From the NCBI RefSeq assembly GCF_964019385.1, contig NC_088643.1:81330699-81394698 (forward strand): 64,000 nt of DNA, given 5' to 3'. The notes under the pieces were generated by a model. The model was not told where the DNA came from. It saw only the letters and a program-made list of their open reading frames with translations, and did no database searches. Positions 51,935 to 63,409 of the stretch are shown piece after piece. This stretch comes from Sycon ciliatum (Eukaryota; Porifera; Calcarea; Leucosolenida; Sycettidae). Both the position numbers and the translations under genes were made by a program. Positions within the stretch are counted from its first letter, which is position 1; each line of letters opens with the position of its first letter.

Positions 51935-53029
51935 TAGGGCCGAAACGATTATACCGATTACTCGTATATCACTCGTTATGGATGAAATCGATAATCGTTA
52001 TGATCGATAACGATTATGACTGTACAGTGCGAGAGCGGTCATGACGTCAGTACATGCAGACGATGCATGACATCATGCACGCGCCATGCGCACAAGTACA
52101 TGGACGTCGAAGTACACGTGCATGAAGCCGTAGGTCCGTACAATCAATGCGCGCTAGCGCTTGATCCTTTTGGGTACTGTACTCGTAGTCGTACATTCCG
52201 CGCATTCACTGCACTAGTCAGCGTAGCCGGAAAGTGTAACAACCGGAAAGCTTCACAATTTTAGGTCATAGCGAAACTGTGAGTGTGGCTGCCGGCCTTC
52301 TAATTTGTTCAGTTCTTGTCAAAAACTTCGTTAGTTTTGGTTTTTTGGCGAGGAGAGCAGTGACAATGCTGCCGCCTGTAAAAGCGAAAGTTAGTTGGAC
52401 CAAGAGATCGCCAGCTTGGGCATATTTCGAGGAAGCTGATAGCGTAGTGAGATGCAATTTGTGCAGCCGCAAGTTCGTCCGCCAAAGCGGAACAACCAAC
52501 TTGTTCTAGCGCTTGATTTCTGCTCATAAAGACCTGTACGCCGCTGCGGTAGGGAAAGGACCAGCAACCCAGTCGACAGCAACGACGACTACCAGCAATG
52601 TTGAGTGCAGTGACAATGCGACGACCAGTGCTGGAACGAAGCCTGTCATGTCGTTCTTCAGCACAGGTAACTTGCGAACGTGCGACAGCAGGCGCTCAGG
52701 CATGTTGACGGAGTCGATCATCGACTGGACTGTCGATTCCAGTCGACCCTTCTCCATTGTAGAAGACAGAGGACTGATCGTTGATGCCTAATGGCAGAGG
52801 AACACTGCTATACTGTCACGTTGCAAATTTCATTTTGGTCTTTTTGGGCCTGTGTGGATCTTTCACCCGTACGTACCTGTACATAGTTGAACAAATTTTG
52901 TTTTTGCCGTATACAGATGTCCAATATGACATGTATAAAACTTGTTCGGAAAATCTGTAAAACCAATAAATCGATCGTTAGTGTTATTGGTTAATCGTTA
53001 AGGCAAAATGGGCAATCGTTTCGGCCCTA
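51935..53029 (+). mobile_element. hAT element, internally deleted, 8-bp duplication
   Basis: 1,095 bp. Ends TAGGGCCGAAACGATT and its exact 16-bp mirror, flanked by perfect 8-bp repeats GTAAATAT (51927-51934, 53030-53037). It encodes only the BED-finger end of the transposase. The ends are close to those of the 586-bp MITE at 19360-19945, so a related autonomous element probably mobilised both. Confidence 0.92.
52279..52791 (+). pseudogene. hAT transposase N-terminus (BED zinc finger), nonsense-mutated
   Basis: Reads KAKVSWTKRSPAWAYFEEAD, then CNLCSRKFVRQSGTTNL, then an in-frame TAG (52507-52509), then RLISAHKDLY: a C-x2-C...H BED finger broken by one stop. The same frame continues to RPFSIVEDRGLIVDA, the start of the hAT transposase core, and stops. 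The catalytic D-D-E and dimerisation regions are deleted, so no active enzyme can be made. Confidence 0.8.
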
Positions 53030-53189
53030 GTAAATATCATACATCACTTCAAGCTAGGACCACCCCAGTGGGAGAAATGAGGTAATCCACTGTTGGCAGC
53101 TGGAAGCGTTTGACCTTGTTGACCATGGTGATATCTACATAGGCATCAATACACAGAGAGTGCAGTGTACACACACACCATTGGACCAT

Positions 53190-53300
53190 TGGACGCCCAT
53201 CGCCAGAGGCGATGATAGCGATGCTACAGCAGAAGCCATAGGAGCTTGTGCTGGGATTGCACCATTCAACAGCTTGCAAGGCTGAAGAATAGACCGCCAC
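53190..53300 (+). repeat. Dispersed repeat shared with the SMARCC intron
   Basis: Same as 5886-6005 with a few substitutions. Confidence 0.75.
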
Positions 53301-53504
53301 TATTCAGCCTGGTCTACACCACACAGCTATGAAGTGGCTTTTTCTGGCCTGTGAATCCCTACTTTTAGGTCTTTTTCATTTTTTCCCCCCACACACACAT
53401 CACACCACATACTCCGGCATGCACTGGCTGTTGGTAGCCACCCAGGAGTATGAAAGAAAAGTCAGCAGGAGTCTGAGAAAGAGAAGAAAGACGTGTGTGA
53501 CCAT

Positions 53505-53560
53505 AATCGTCGGGAATCGAACCCGCAACCTCTCGATTGGAAATCGCTGCACACACACAC
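53505..53560 (-). repeat. tRNA-derived fragment (T-arm/box B) beside CA repeat
   Basis: Minus sense GAGGTTGCGGGTTCGATTCC is a clean RNA polymerase III box B in a T-arm, after a CGATTTCCAATCG anticodon-like hairpin. The 5' half of a tRNA is replaced by a CA/GT tract. Probably a SINE head remnant. Confidence 0.45.
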
Positions 53561-53599
53561 ACGCGCACACACACACATACCAAGGAGCATGGCGCCACT

Positions 53600-54970
53600 A
53601 GATTTTTACCATGTACAGTAGCAAATATCACCGCTCAAGCATGTGAATGCATGGAGTGCATGATTATGCCACAGGGAATTTTTGTATACAATGTCACACA
53701 CAATGTAATTGCACAGACCCTTCAGCATTGCGCAGACCCTTCATCATTGGGCTATTGGCATTGGTCATGGGTTTCATATTCACGTCTTAACTTTAAATTG
53801 ACAAGTCAACATTATTATGCTCTTCTGCTTCATGCATTGTGTTCAAATACCAATATACAGGCAAATTGTACCAAAGTACCATACAGCTCTGCATTATTTT
53901 TGCCAATGCTGTTGATTGTACATTGTTCACAATCACTGCAATCGCTGCCATTTCTCATAAATAATATTGTCATGCAGTATAGTTACGAAATACACCGCCA
54001 GGATGCCACAATACAAAGATGGCTACATTTTTTCAACAAACATGCAATTATTGCGAAAAAATAAATATTTCCATAATTTCGTGCCGTTGGTTTGTACACA
54101 ATTTCAGGGCTAAAACAACCTTACCCTGTCATGGCGATATCTCTGAGGAGTTGAATTCACCTAGTCTCCCTTGTGCAAAAATTCCGTCGTGGTGCTGCCA
54201 GCTGCAATGTAATGGCAACCAAGAATAGGGTGAAAATCGAAAACGATAAATTCCTCGCCTCCCGTCCATCCAACTGCGCTGGTTGCATCAAGTACGATGT
54301 TTAGAAGACGAGTGGCATCCGACTAACGACTGGCAACATATTTCTTGAAGAAGGAAGCCCTCATTTCACCGACTGGCCTCGAGGTAGGCAACAAATCGGC
54401 CAACAATTAACCGGCGTCGTCATCTTTCCCTGCATAACGTCTGCACGTATGGTTCCCGCGCAGAAAATAAAAATCGGGCCAAAACAGGGTCTGGCGCACG
54501 GACTGACGTCATGACACGGCCTTGCGCATAGCTAGCTAGCTAGTATAGTAGCTAGCGCGGCCTTGTTATATAGGAAGTATCACGGTAATTTTAGTTAGGC
54601 GTACACATTAATTTTTTGAAATGCGTAGCGCTAGCGCGAGCGTTTAGTCGTACACCGGCTGCACCGTTTTTAATTTTCTGCAGATCTCGTGATCTGTGCG
54701 CGTTCATGCTGTGCATGTGGCGCCGTGCTGCGTACATACAGTTGTACGCACGTACACGGTGTACGCGTATACGCACGATGCCTTTCTGGGGAACGTGACT
54801 GATTGGTCGTTTCCTAGACTACGAGACTGACCTCATTATTAATTTTTTTCTTCACGTTGCTGCTCGGGTACCATGGGTACGGGTCATACAAACTTTACTC
54901 CTTTTTCGAAATTTCTTGCAAGCTTGGTTCACACAAAAATAACAATATTTTTATACTAGTACTACTACTA
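53600..54970. other. No gene recognised
   Basis: Includes the ATAATTTCGTGCCGTTGGTTTGTAC repeat (54066-54090) also at 49475. Frame 53537-54064 is without similarity. 54529-54560 has GCTAGCTAGCTAGTA simple sequence. Confidence 0.35.
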
Positions 54971-55185
54971 CTGTAAGACATGTATATATAACGAGGAAGC
55001 AAATCTAACGTTTTAACGGATGACATTTCTTCGTTATAATAAGATCCGTTGAGGCCGTACTGCTTCATGTATGCTGTGTGTGGATATGGCAGAATAGTGC
55101 AAGATCGTTAACATATTTTCTCGTTAACCTATGAATTTTGGACAATCGTTAAATTTGCGACTCGTTATAATAACATGTCTTACAG
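54971..55185. mobile_element. MITE, TA-flanked, CTGTAAGACATG ends
   Basis: Left CTGTAAGACATGTATATATA and mirrored right (CTGTAAGACATGTTATTATA in minus sense) with TA on both sides. About 25-bp ends. No protein. It lies about 380 bp upstream of the sphingomyelinase start. Confidence 0.8.
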
Positions 55186-55566
55186 TACTTACTAGTATTC
55201 AAACTGCGCAGCTAGCTGTCCCGTGAAACCTCAGTAGACAGATCAATCTTGAGGCTGGATCGGAAGGAAGACAGCTAGCTCTGACCGTAGAGTGTTGTGT
55301 ACATGGTGTAGGGCCAGCGACAGGTTTGCCTCCAGCCAGTCCAGGGCCACGGAACTAATACAGTGTACCCACACTCGCTCGATTTACGGCTGGCTTCTCT
55401 CTCCTTCTCAGTACAGTATTCTGTGTGCCCTTCTGCATTCGCTTTGTTGTGAGAAGTTTGGAGCAGGAGCGAGACCAAGTAGCCGCGGAGCGCATCTCTT
55501 AGGTACTGAGAGTGGGAACCGCCAAAATCGGGAGTGGAGCATCATCACCTCAGACAGTGCATCACA

Positions 55567-58500
55567 ATGCCAGGTGAATATATAATACTCAGTCTGCTAG
55601 TCGCTGTTTGTCTCCTTTCCGGACTCCACTGCGGCACCGAGGCATATCCCACGGGGGACTTGCAAGCTCGCTACGAGGCAACGAACAGCCGCTCGGCTGC
55701 AGCCCACTACATGAAAGAAGGTCAGAGCAAGACTGCATACAGTCAGGAGCGAACCAATCAGCTCATCAAGCGCATAGAAAAGGCCAATGCATCAGGAGCC
55801 AAGGTGTTGGGTGGACTCACCTGTGTGGCATGCGAGGTGGCTGCCACAACCCTGCAGGGTCTCATCCAAACAAATGCTTCTGAGGAGTTGATTGTGAAGG
55901 TAGCCCTTGACATCTGTATTGGCCTGGACGAAGCCGACAGCAGAGTGTGCCATGGCATCATTCCCGAGTTCAAGGACGAGTTTATTGGCGTCGTTGCTGA
56001 AGTGGGCCTTGGTCCCAAAGAACTGTGCGGTGCTTTGCTGGGCAATAGCTGCGCACAGTTCCATAACCCGTGGAACGAGAACTGGACCATACCGCTTCTC
56101 AGTACGCCAAAACCAAAGTATGTGCCACCCCAGCCGCCAAAGAGCGGCTCGCCGGAAACGGTAATCTTGCACCTGTCGGACATTCACACGGACAGCAAGT
56201 ACGCGCCCGGCTCTCTGAACACGTGCAATGAGCCGCTGTGCTGCCGTGCTTGGTTTGGGCCCGGCACTGCCGGAGACTACGGGGCGTTTAACTGCGACAG
56301 CCCGCGCCTGCTCGTCGAGAATCTGATGGAGCACGTCAGCAAGACACACACTGATATCAAGTACATTATCTTCACGGGCGACGTACCCGCTCACAACGTC
56401 TGGAACCAGAGCCGCAGCGACATTGTGGCAGCAATCGACTTGCTGAGCAGCCTCTTCACGAAGTACTTTCCGAACGTCAAAGTCTACCCAGCCGTCGGAA
56501 ATCACGAAAGCGCTCCGGTCAATAGTTTTCCACCGCCGTACGTCACTGGACATAACAATCACAAGTGGCTCCTGGATACGCTGGCAAAGGACTGGGCAAG
56601 ATGGCTTCCAGAGTCAACTCAGGAAACTATCCGGCTAGGTAAGCACCTTCCTCCTTGGCTTAGTATCCACGCTCGTCCAAAAAGAGGATACTAGTACAGT
56701 AGTATGCTGAGCTAGCTGGCATGGCCGGGTGCTTAATTTGTCTGGGTACCAGCAGCCTGAACAATCAGGCGCGTAGCACCGGGATTTCAGGTAGTCCGGC
56801 GAGAACGCCTACTCGACCATAGATGAATATTATAGCAGTGCCTGGTTTTCAATGTCCGGACCTGCTAGTGCGTGTGCCAACAGTTTCAAAAGAATTTGCC
56901 AAGCCTCCCAGTAAGACCGATTTGGTCCTCCCACTGAGCGACCGTCTGGATAGCGGAACACCCGCAAATGCTGAAGAGAACTGATGTGGGGAGGGCCGCA
57001 TGTAAACGAATTGCACTCATACTGTCATGGGCCACATGCAAGTCATAATGTGTTGCTTGTATTTTGTGACTGCATTTCTGTTGTGAAGAACGTCGTCTAT
57101 GAGGAACTCCTGCACAATGGCGTTATTAGAGAGGTTCCGCATAACGTAATTACGTTAGTAAAAAACGTAGTCGATCTACGGAAAGTCTTACGTTAACTGC
57201 ATGCGCATCTGGGTTCCGCCATACGGAGTTTTCAAATCACGTAGCTGCCCTTGGCAACTCCGAATGCGGCAGTGTACGACCAGATCGACATGGGGAGAGA
57301 GTCATAAATTTGTACCCCAATCCACTTACGGACCAGCTACGTTATCAGAGCCCTATCTACGTACTCTCCGTAGACAACTTTCCGTAAGTGGAGTGTAAAC
57401 TCGCGAATTCATGGGTTTTTCCCGCCCACTAACGTAAAGTTGTTCAACTTTACGTAGTGCAGAACCTCTCTATTTTACTTCGAAGTAATTTTACTTTGAA
57501 GTAATAATTATAGTATCCGCAGTCAACTGTATGTGTAGTTGATTCATTTGTGTTGCTGTGTACTGTCGCATACAGGTGGTTTCTACTCGGTGGAACTAGA
57601 GACGGGCCTTCGCTTGTTGTCACTGAATGTGAACTACTGCAATCCGCTGAATTGGTGGCTTCTCATAAATAACACAGACCCTGTGGGCCAGTTGGCATGG
57701 ATGAGAGATCAGCTACAAGATGCCGAGGACAAGAATGAGAAGGTACAGCATGCACTTTGGTCGTGTAGGATGAAAACTAAGAACGAATTTGGCAGGTATT
57801 GAGAGACATGTACAGTCCAGGTCCAGCATGGATGCCAAGGAATGCCGGGTATCGCTAGTGTATGCCTGCTCTTCTATTGAACTGATAGGTTGCTTTTGTC
57901 ACACCACTTCGATGCACATGCACCCAATTTAACACCGGTTGCAATTCTAACAGATGTGTGTGCTCATATTGTGCTCAGGTTTATATCATCGGACACATCC
58001 CACCACGAGGTGGCTGCCTTCATGCATGGAGTTGGACGTATCATAAAATCGTGAACAGGTACTCCAACACAATCCGCAGCCACTTTTTTGGCCACACCCA
58101 TACTGATGAGGTGAGAAAATTAGAGAATGAGAGCTCTAGCACTCTTGTGAGCCCACTGAAGCGTCTTGTTGAACAAAACCTTGTCGGAACAAGTACACAC
58201 CCGATTGGGAAGACCTAAGTCCTGCCCGGTTCTCCTGAAACTGCACTGTGGATCACAGTCATTCGCTTTGTTTCCCTGCCTCTTGTCAAATTGTAACTGG
58301 TATGTGGTGAAAACTACGTCACGGAGCTTTTCGAAAACGGTAACATTTTTTAGCCACATCTCTATGTAGGTGTGGCTTCAACCTCGATACGGAAGCTAAG
58401 ACACACGCAACAACCCACAGCACTGCAAATGCTAGATAGCAGCTAGGCAGCTTGGAATAGAAGAACCTTATGAGTAATGAATTGAAGCCAGCATTCGGAT

Positions 58501-59442
58501 GACTTGACTCAGCTCCAACACTGGAGCAAAATTTTAGAAGTGCAAAGTCAGGGCTCAGGAGGTAGTGGAGTGCATGCTCCACCATAGGATTGGAGTCAAG
58601 TCACGTGAATGCTAGATGACTATTTTATTCTAAACAACCTAGCTATCTGGCATTTGCAATGTTGTGAGTTGTCGTGCCTTGGTTTCCGAATCGGCGAGGT
58701 TGCACACAGCGTGATGATCGCCTCCATACTATGGTAAGACACACGCTTCCTAAACCCCAAACTTGAAAATTAATAACATTGAAATTTGCAAGCATGACAG
58801 CCCACTGGTGTGCATACGATGGGTGATGGCAGCTCGTGGAGTTTTATTCCAGAGGTGTTCGAACAAATGTGGCAACGGAGTGTGCACTGTTTGTTACTGC
58901 TTTACTCTTTGCACACATAATAGGTGGCGGTTCTGTACGATGATGAGAACAATAACCCCACGGAGGCAATCGGCACATGGTATATTGGACCAAGCGTGAC
59001 ACCGTACCTGGGCAGCGGTACGTATCCGTCATACAGGATCTACCAGAAGGATGGAGAGTACACGGGGAGCAGCCATGCTGTCTTGGACCATGCCACGTAC
59101 ATCCTCAACCTGACCGAAGTCGACATCACCAAACAGCCCGTTTGGAAGCTCGAGTACACGGCCAAGGAGGCATACGGCATGAGCGCGCTGAACCCAGCGG
59201 ACTGGGATGCACTCGCCGAGCGCGTGTTGAAGAACGCATCCGTCGCTCAGCAGTACAACACGTACAGCGTGCACTCGACGCGTAGTGAGCCGTGCGATGC
59301 CGGCTGCCAGAGAGCCACGGCGTGCAGGATGCGGTCAACGCGGGATGGCAGCCCGCACTGCGCCGCCGCTGGCATGCTTCTCACAGACGAGGAGCAAAGA
59401 CGTTACAAGGAACACGAGGAGGCCACCTTGCGTAATTGCTGA
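55567..59442 (+). CDS. SMPD1: Acid sphingomyelinase (sphingomyelin phosphodiesterase 1-like), 4 exons
   Basis: It hydrolyses sphingomyelin to ceramide and phosphocholine in lysosomes or after secretion. Exons 55567-56638, 57576-57742, 57979-58110, 58924-59442; all GT-AG, phases consistent, total 629 residues, the usual family length. Signal peptide YIILSLLVAVCLLSGLHCG. Saposin B domain with six cysteines (about 86, 89, 117, 128, 154, 162). Metallophosphatase with D205-x-H207 (LSDIHTDSKY), GDVPAHN (271-277), GNHES (311-315), GHIPP (H419) and FFGHTHTDE (H452, H454), which bind two zinc ions. A Cys-rich C-terminal lid follows (SEPCDAGCQRATAC). The ATG at 55567 follows an in-frame GTG that is not a likely start. 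Intron 1 contains a MITE. Other family members (SMPDL3) lack the saposin domain. Confidence 0.94.
57129..57470. mobile_element. MITE in sphingomyelinase intron 1
   Basis: GAGAGGTTCCGCATAACGTA at the left, mirrored GTAGTGCAGAACCTCTC at the right, TA on both sides. ACGTA-rich arms. Its right half (from CGGACCAGCTACG, about 57326) recurs at 61273-61425. Confidence 0.75.
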
Positions 59443-60296
59443 CCTCCAAACAACGTCTGCCCATCTATACAATGATGAATCTGTCATGATAGTACTATTA
59501 TAACAGAGATTATAATTATTTCATGGATAGTAACCATGGTAACTAAGTAAGTGTTCCAGTCAAATATTCAATGGTAATGGGTTAACAATATTAAAATACA
59601 TGTAGAACTACATTTCTTTTGAGACTTTCCTCATACCTTTTCATTTGCGACTTTGCGCGTTTTGCATCTTTTGTATTTCCCGCGGCGATGAAGAAAAACC
59701 AGAAAACACTCATGCAAAACTCACGGCTGTCGTGCGCTACAGTACGTATGGCTCGTACGTATGAGTTCACGCGTCTATAGTTTTGAAATGGACTGTAGAA
59801 GGGATGGACAGGTACTAACACGGAACACCTTGTATTGTCTAGACGTAGGGTGCATCCCGGATCTAATTTTTCAGTTGAATACTGTAAAACATGTAATTTT
59901 ACAAGTAGGTGCATTGAAATTTCGGTGGCAGGGACCTGCCAGGTTTCAGGTGTAATTTAGAATAGACCCTTTGCACAATAAGCGAGAGGGGTCGAGACGG
60001 GGCATGCTGTGCACGCGCTGCACACTTGGCATGCATGGTTTGCTGCAGGACGTGATCAAGTTTCCTGTGACAGGCTGTGTTTTCACGGTCCTGACGCGAT
60101 GTTCATGTATGTACTTACCAGCCTTTTTCATTTGAAGTTTTTTTTAGTTCTGAAGGAAGAAGTTCCGAAACCAGTGCTTTCCAAGGACCACTGTTGGGTT
60201 CTTGTTTGCAGCAACCGTCATCCCTAGTGGCTAGTCTAAGAAACCCACTTGTCTTTCCATGCATTCCCTGGCTATGCTGGCATTCCACACTCTTGA
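59443..60296. other. No gene recognised; sphingomyelinase 3' flank
   Basis: No clear AATAAA follows the stop within 150 bp. No other feature supported. Confidence 0.35.
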
Positions 60297-60353
60297 ATCA
60301 GCACCCCGAAGACTACAACTGGTGAAATTTTAATTTTTGCCTTAACTTCCCCT
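60297..60353. mobile_element. Right-end fragment of the TTAA MITE
   Basis: CAGCACCCCGAAGACTACAA...CTTCCCCT, followed by TTAA. It lies 65 bp before a full copy. Confidence 0.8.
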
Positions 60354-60418
60354 TTAACCCTTTATGGACCAATTAAATTAGCTAGCTGGTCAAGGCACAC
60401 CGCAATCGCCCTGGTTAA

Positions 60419-61268
60419 AGGGGAAGTTAAGGCAAAAATTAAAATTTCACCAGTTGTAGTCTTCGGGGTGCTGAGTCGAATGGTCGTGGTCCGAGGAAGC
60501 TGAGACGCTCCCTTCCTACTTGAATCCCAATCGAACTCGCGCACTTCCACCGAAACTGGGTGACTGCGCCCTACTAGATGGGGATTTGTATGCAAAATGT
60601 CACTAAAAGCGCCATTTCGTTCTTATAAAAGCACGGATGACCGCGATTGGCCCATATGTTGTAGTCTTTTGGACGCTGAGTCGACTGGTTTTGGTCCGAA
60701 AAGGCTGCGATGCAGCGTTCCTCCTTTATTCCCAATCGAACATGGTTGAACAAGTGGTCACGTGCTCCTGGGTGCCCAAATCACCTGGTCACCACGCCAG
60801 CAGGCGACAACTTTCACACCAAGGTTCAACTCGAGTGACAGGACTGCACCCAAAAAAGGTCAAACAGGCTAGTAAGTTGTACCCTGCAGGCACGGTGACC
60901 AGGTGACTGGTGTACGCAGGAGCACGTGACCGCATGTTCAACCATGTTCGATTGGGAATAAAGGAGGAACGCTGCATCGCAGCCTTTTCGGACCAAAACT
61001 AATCGACTCAGCGTCCAAAAGACTACAACATATGGGCCAATCGCGGTCATCCGTGCTTTTATAAGAACGAAATGGCGCTTTTAGTGACATTTTGCATGCA
61101 CATCCCCATCTAGTAGGGCGCAGTCACCTAGTTTCGGTGGAAGTGCGCGAGTTCGATTGGGATTCAAGTAGGAAGGGAGCGTCTCAGCTTCCTCGGACCA
61201 CGACCATTCGACTCAGCACCCCGAAGACTACAACTGGTGAAATTTTAATTTTTGCCTTAACTTCCCCT
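60419..61268. mobile_element. TTAA-flanked MITE, 850 bp
   Basis: Full-length copy, same ends as 44095-44979, TTAA at 60415-60418 and 61269-61272. The left flank is an inverted scrap of repeat R1 (CACCGCAATCGCCCTGG) and the right flank is the half-MITE also seen at 57326, so the flanks come from two different repeats. Confidence 0.88.
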
Positions 61269-61272
61269 TTAA

Positions 61273-61427
61273 CGGACCAGCTACGTTATCAGAGCCCTAT
61301 CTACGTACTCTCCGTAGACAACTTTCCGTAAGTGGAGTGCAAACTCGCGAATTCACGGGTTTTTCCCGCCCACTAACGTAAAGTTGCTCAACTATTACTT
61401 TACGTAGTGCGGAACCTCTCTATTACT
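61273..61427. mobile_element. Right half of the GAGAGGTTCCGC MITE
   Basis: CGGACCAGCTACGTTATCAG to GTGCGGAACCTCTC matches 57326-57470 closely (one extra TTAC). The left half is replaced by the TTAA MITE. Confidence 0.8.
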
Positions 61428-61555
61428 ACTCGTTTGTTACGTTCAGGGGCGTTTGTTTTCATCTACAGGTTTGGGTAGAAACTACTTCATTCGGTACATG
61501 TTCACTGGTTTGAGGGAAAGACGCAAAAGGGAAACGTCTGAAGAAAAAATTGACT

Positions 61556-61629
61556 GTCACCACCAGGACTCTAACCAGGGACTCTCGCTTGTAGCCAGCG
61601 GTGCTCTAACCACTGTGCTATGGTGTCAT
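61556..61629 (-). repeat. tRNA-like SINE head or tRNA pseudogene
   Basis: In minus sense: box A TAGCACAGTGGTTAGAGC, an imperfect anticodon arm (CGCTGGCTACAAGCG), and box B GGTTAGAGTCC (one change from GGTTCGAGTCC). A partial acceptor stem, CACCA/TGGTG. Mismatches and the anticodon loop argue against a working tRNA. Confidence 0.5.
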
Positions 61630-61720
61630 CATACCAGCAGAGACCGGTCGACCGTTCAACATTTTGTTCAGACTTTTTTGTAACTCACACATCCCGTGAA
61701 TCCACACAGGCGGGTGGGAC

Positions 61721-61793
61721 CAGGGAGCCCTACACATGGTATCAAGAGTATAACTTACTTATATATTCTTGATGGTATGCGTAGAGCTCCCTG
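61721..61793. mobile_element. 73-bp CAGGGAG mini-element, nearly perfect 8-bp duplication
   Basis: Ends CAGGGAGCCCTAC and GTAGAGCTCCCTG; flanks GGTGGGAC and GGTGGGCC (7 of 8). It has itself been entered by the 29-bp CAAGAG element. Confidence 0.65.
61743..61771. mobile_element. 29-bp CAAGAG mini-element nested in a CAGGGAG element
   Basis: Starts CAAGAGTATAA and ends TATATTCTTG, with perfect 7-bp repeats ATGGTAT at 61736-61742 and 61772-61778. Confidence 0.6.
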
Positions 61794-63300
61794 GGTGGGC
61801 CGCAGCCCTCACTGCATAACCAACACACTTCACGTACAAACTAGCACGAGGTAGATGTGTTCGTTTTTTTCCCCTACCCCAAACAGTAGGTTCTACTTTC
61901 CGCTACCGGCTCTATCAGGTGCGAGGCTGGTAGAAGTCTGTAGAAGTTGGTAGAGGCACGGCATTTCTGTACTTGTGTGATCATGAAAGCTGGTTTCCAA
62001 AGAAATTATCATACATCGTGCGGTAAAATCGAAGTTCTACCAAAACGAGCAGATGTGCATTCGTAAACTACCATCTACCGGCTCAACATCCGCTCACTCT
62101 ACTCTAAGTAGACATAGCGACATCACATGCCATATCTCTGGCTTTTCACCATCAAAACGTGTGCGATTCAGAGTTCTGGACAATTCAAAGTTTAATACGG
62201 ACATTTCAAATAGTCATGGGCAGTGCCCAGTTCCGGACTGCCCGGATAATAGGTACGAGTACGAGTGTAGTACATTTTCCACCATCATCTACATTCTCTT
62301 GTACATTCCCCTGGATTATGTATGCGGGTTCAGGCAAATTTTCCTGAAAACACGGGTGCAAGCCAAGAACGCGGAATTTTGCGGGTCCGCGGGAGTTGGG
62401 TTGTCCTGTGGGGACAGCACAATGCGAATAACAGTTACTAGTATTAACCAACGCGAAATCAAACGTCAACAGTGGGTATGTGCGTGGCCACCGTGCTCTG
62501 CGAACATTTGCCATCGTGAACTGTAGAGCAAGCCGTGGGAAATAGTGTTGAGGCCGCCTTTGGTCACAATCATAGCATGGTGAAGCTGCATGCATGATAC
62601 AGGAGTACTAGTACATGACTGTACACAATACCATGCAACTACAGACACACAGCTATCACAGCTATCACAGCTATACGAAACCCAAGAACAAAACAGCTTC
62701 ATAGCCCGAGCTTCGAATCATAACCTCTTTGTCCAGAGGCTCCTACCAACGAAATAAGTTATAGATAAGCTTGCATCATGAAGAAGAAATGCCATGAATG
62801 GGTTATTGTTCTGATCCTATGGGCAATGACCAGCGGCTAAGTAGAGTGAAAAGCCTGATTACAGTCAGCCTTGTTTGAGCAATATTGTAGACATTTTCCG
62901 AAACAATCTCCGCCTAAAAAAAGCAAGATTAGAAGTGAACTCTGCAACATTCCATGGCTAAATGCCTGGAGGTATACAGCAGGACAACTAGGGGCAGCAG
63001 GCACCAGCTGCCTACACAGAGCTCAACTTTCCCACTAGACATGGAGGTCAGTTTCTAGCAGGTCGAGGAGAGCCTGGATTCAATTAAATAAATTGTCAAC
63101 TGGCAAGCAGCCAGATACCGCCATAGACAGATCCGTTTAACTGTCAAAAATTTGTAGCCATAGAATCTGGCCGGTCTCGGACCTGTCTCCTCATTATCTA
63201 GCATCAACAGCATATGCTTGATGCACTTCATCCGCCTCGAGTTGAGAAATTGGAAGACTCAAAAAAGCAAGTGGCCATTGAAGGAGCCACGATCTCATAT
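61794..63300. other. No gene recognised
   Basis: About 1.5 kb. The 157-residue plus frame at 62053-62526 and overlapping minus frames have no recognised similarity. ACAGCTATC is repeated three times at 62650-62675. Confidence 0.35.
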
Positions 63301-63301
63301 C

Positions 63302-63409
63302 TCATTCTTCATTAGTTTTCGGCGGAAGTTTGATCCCCAGAAGTTTGTCAGATTGCCGTTTCTTCTTTGCCGCCGCTTCATCAGTAAGCTGCTTCACGTT
63401 ATGTAGGCG
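63302..63409 (-). CDS. Possible terminal exon of an unidentified gene
   Basis: After a good acceptor (TATTCTTTTCTGCAG in minus sense) 35 codons read RLHNVKQLTDEAAAKKKRQS, then DKLLGIKLPPKTNEE and TGA. The lysine-rich, charged tail and clean polypyrimidine acceptor look like a real last exon. The upstream exons would lie at higher coordinates, largely beyond the window. Not recognised. Confidence 0.35.
   Translation of the reverse strand, partial: RLHNVKQLTDEAAAKKKRQSDKLLGIKLPPKTNEE

Noticed and set aside
55792-56562. 256-residue minus-strand frame
   Set aside because: It is a shadow of sphingomyelinase exon 1, whose motifs and splice sites are unmistakable.
61556-61629. Functional tRNA gene
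   Set aside because: Box B has a mismatch, the anticodon stem and acceptor stem are imperfect, and the loop is atypical. It is better read as a SINE head or pseudogene.
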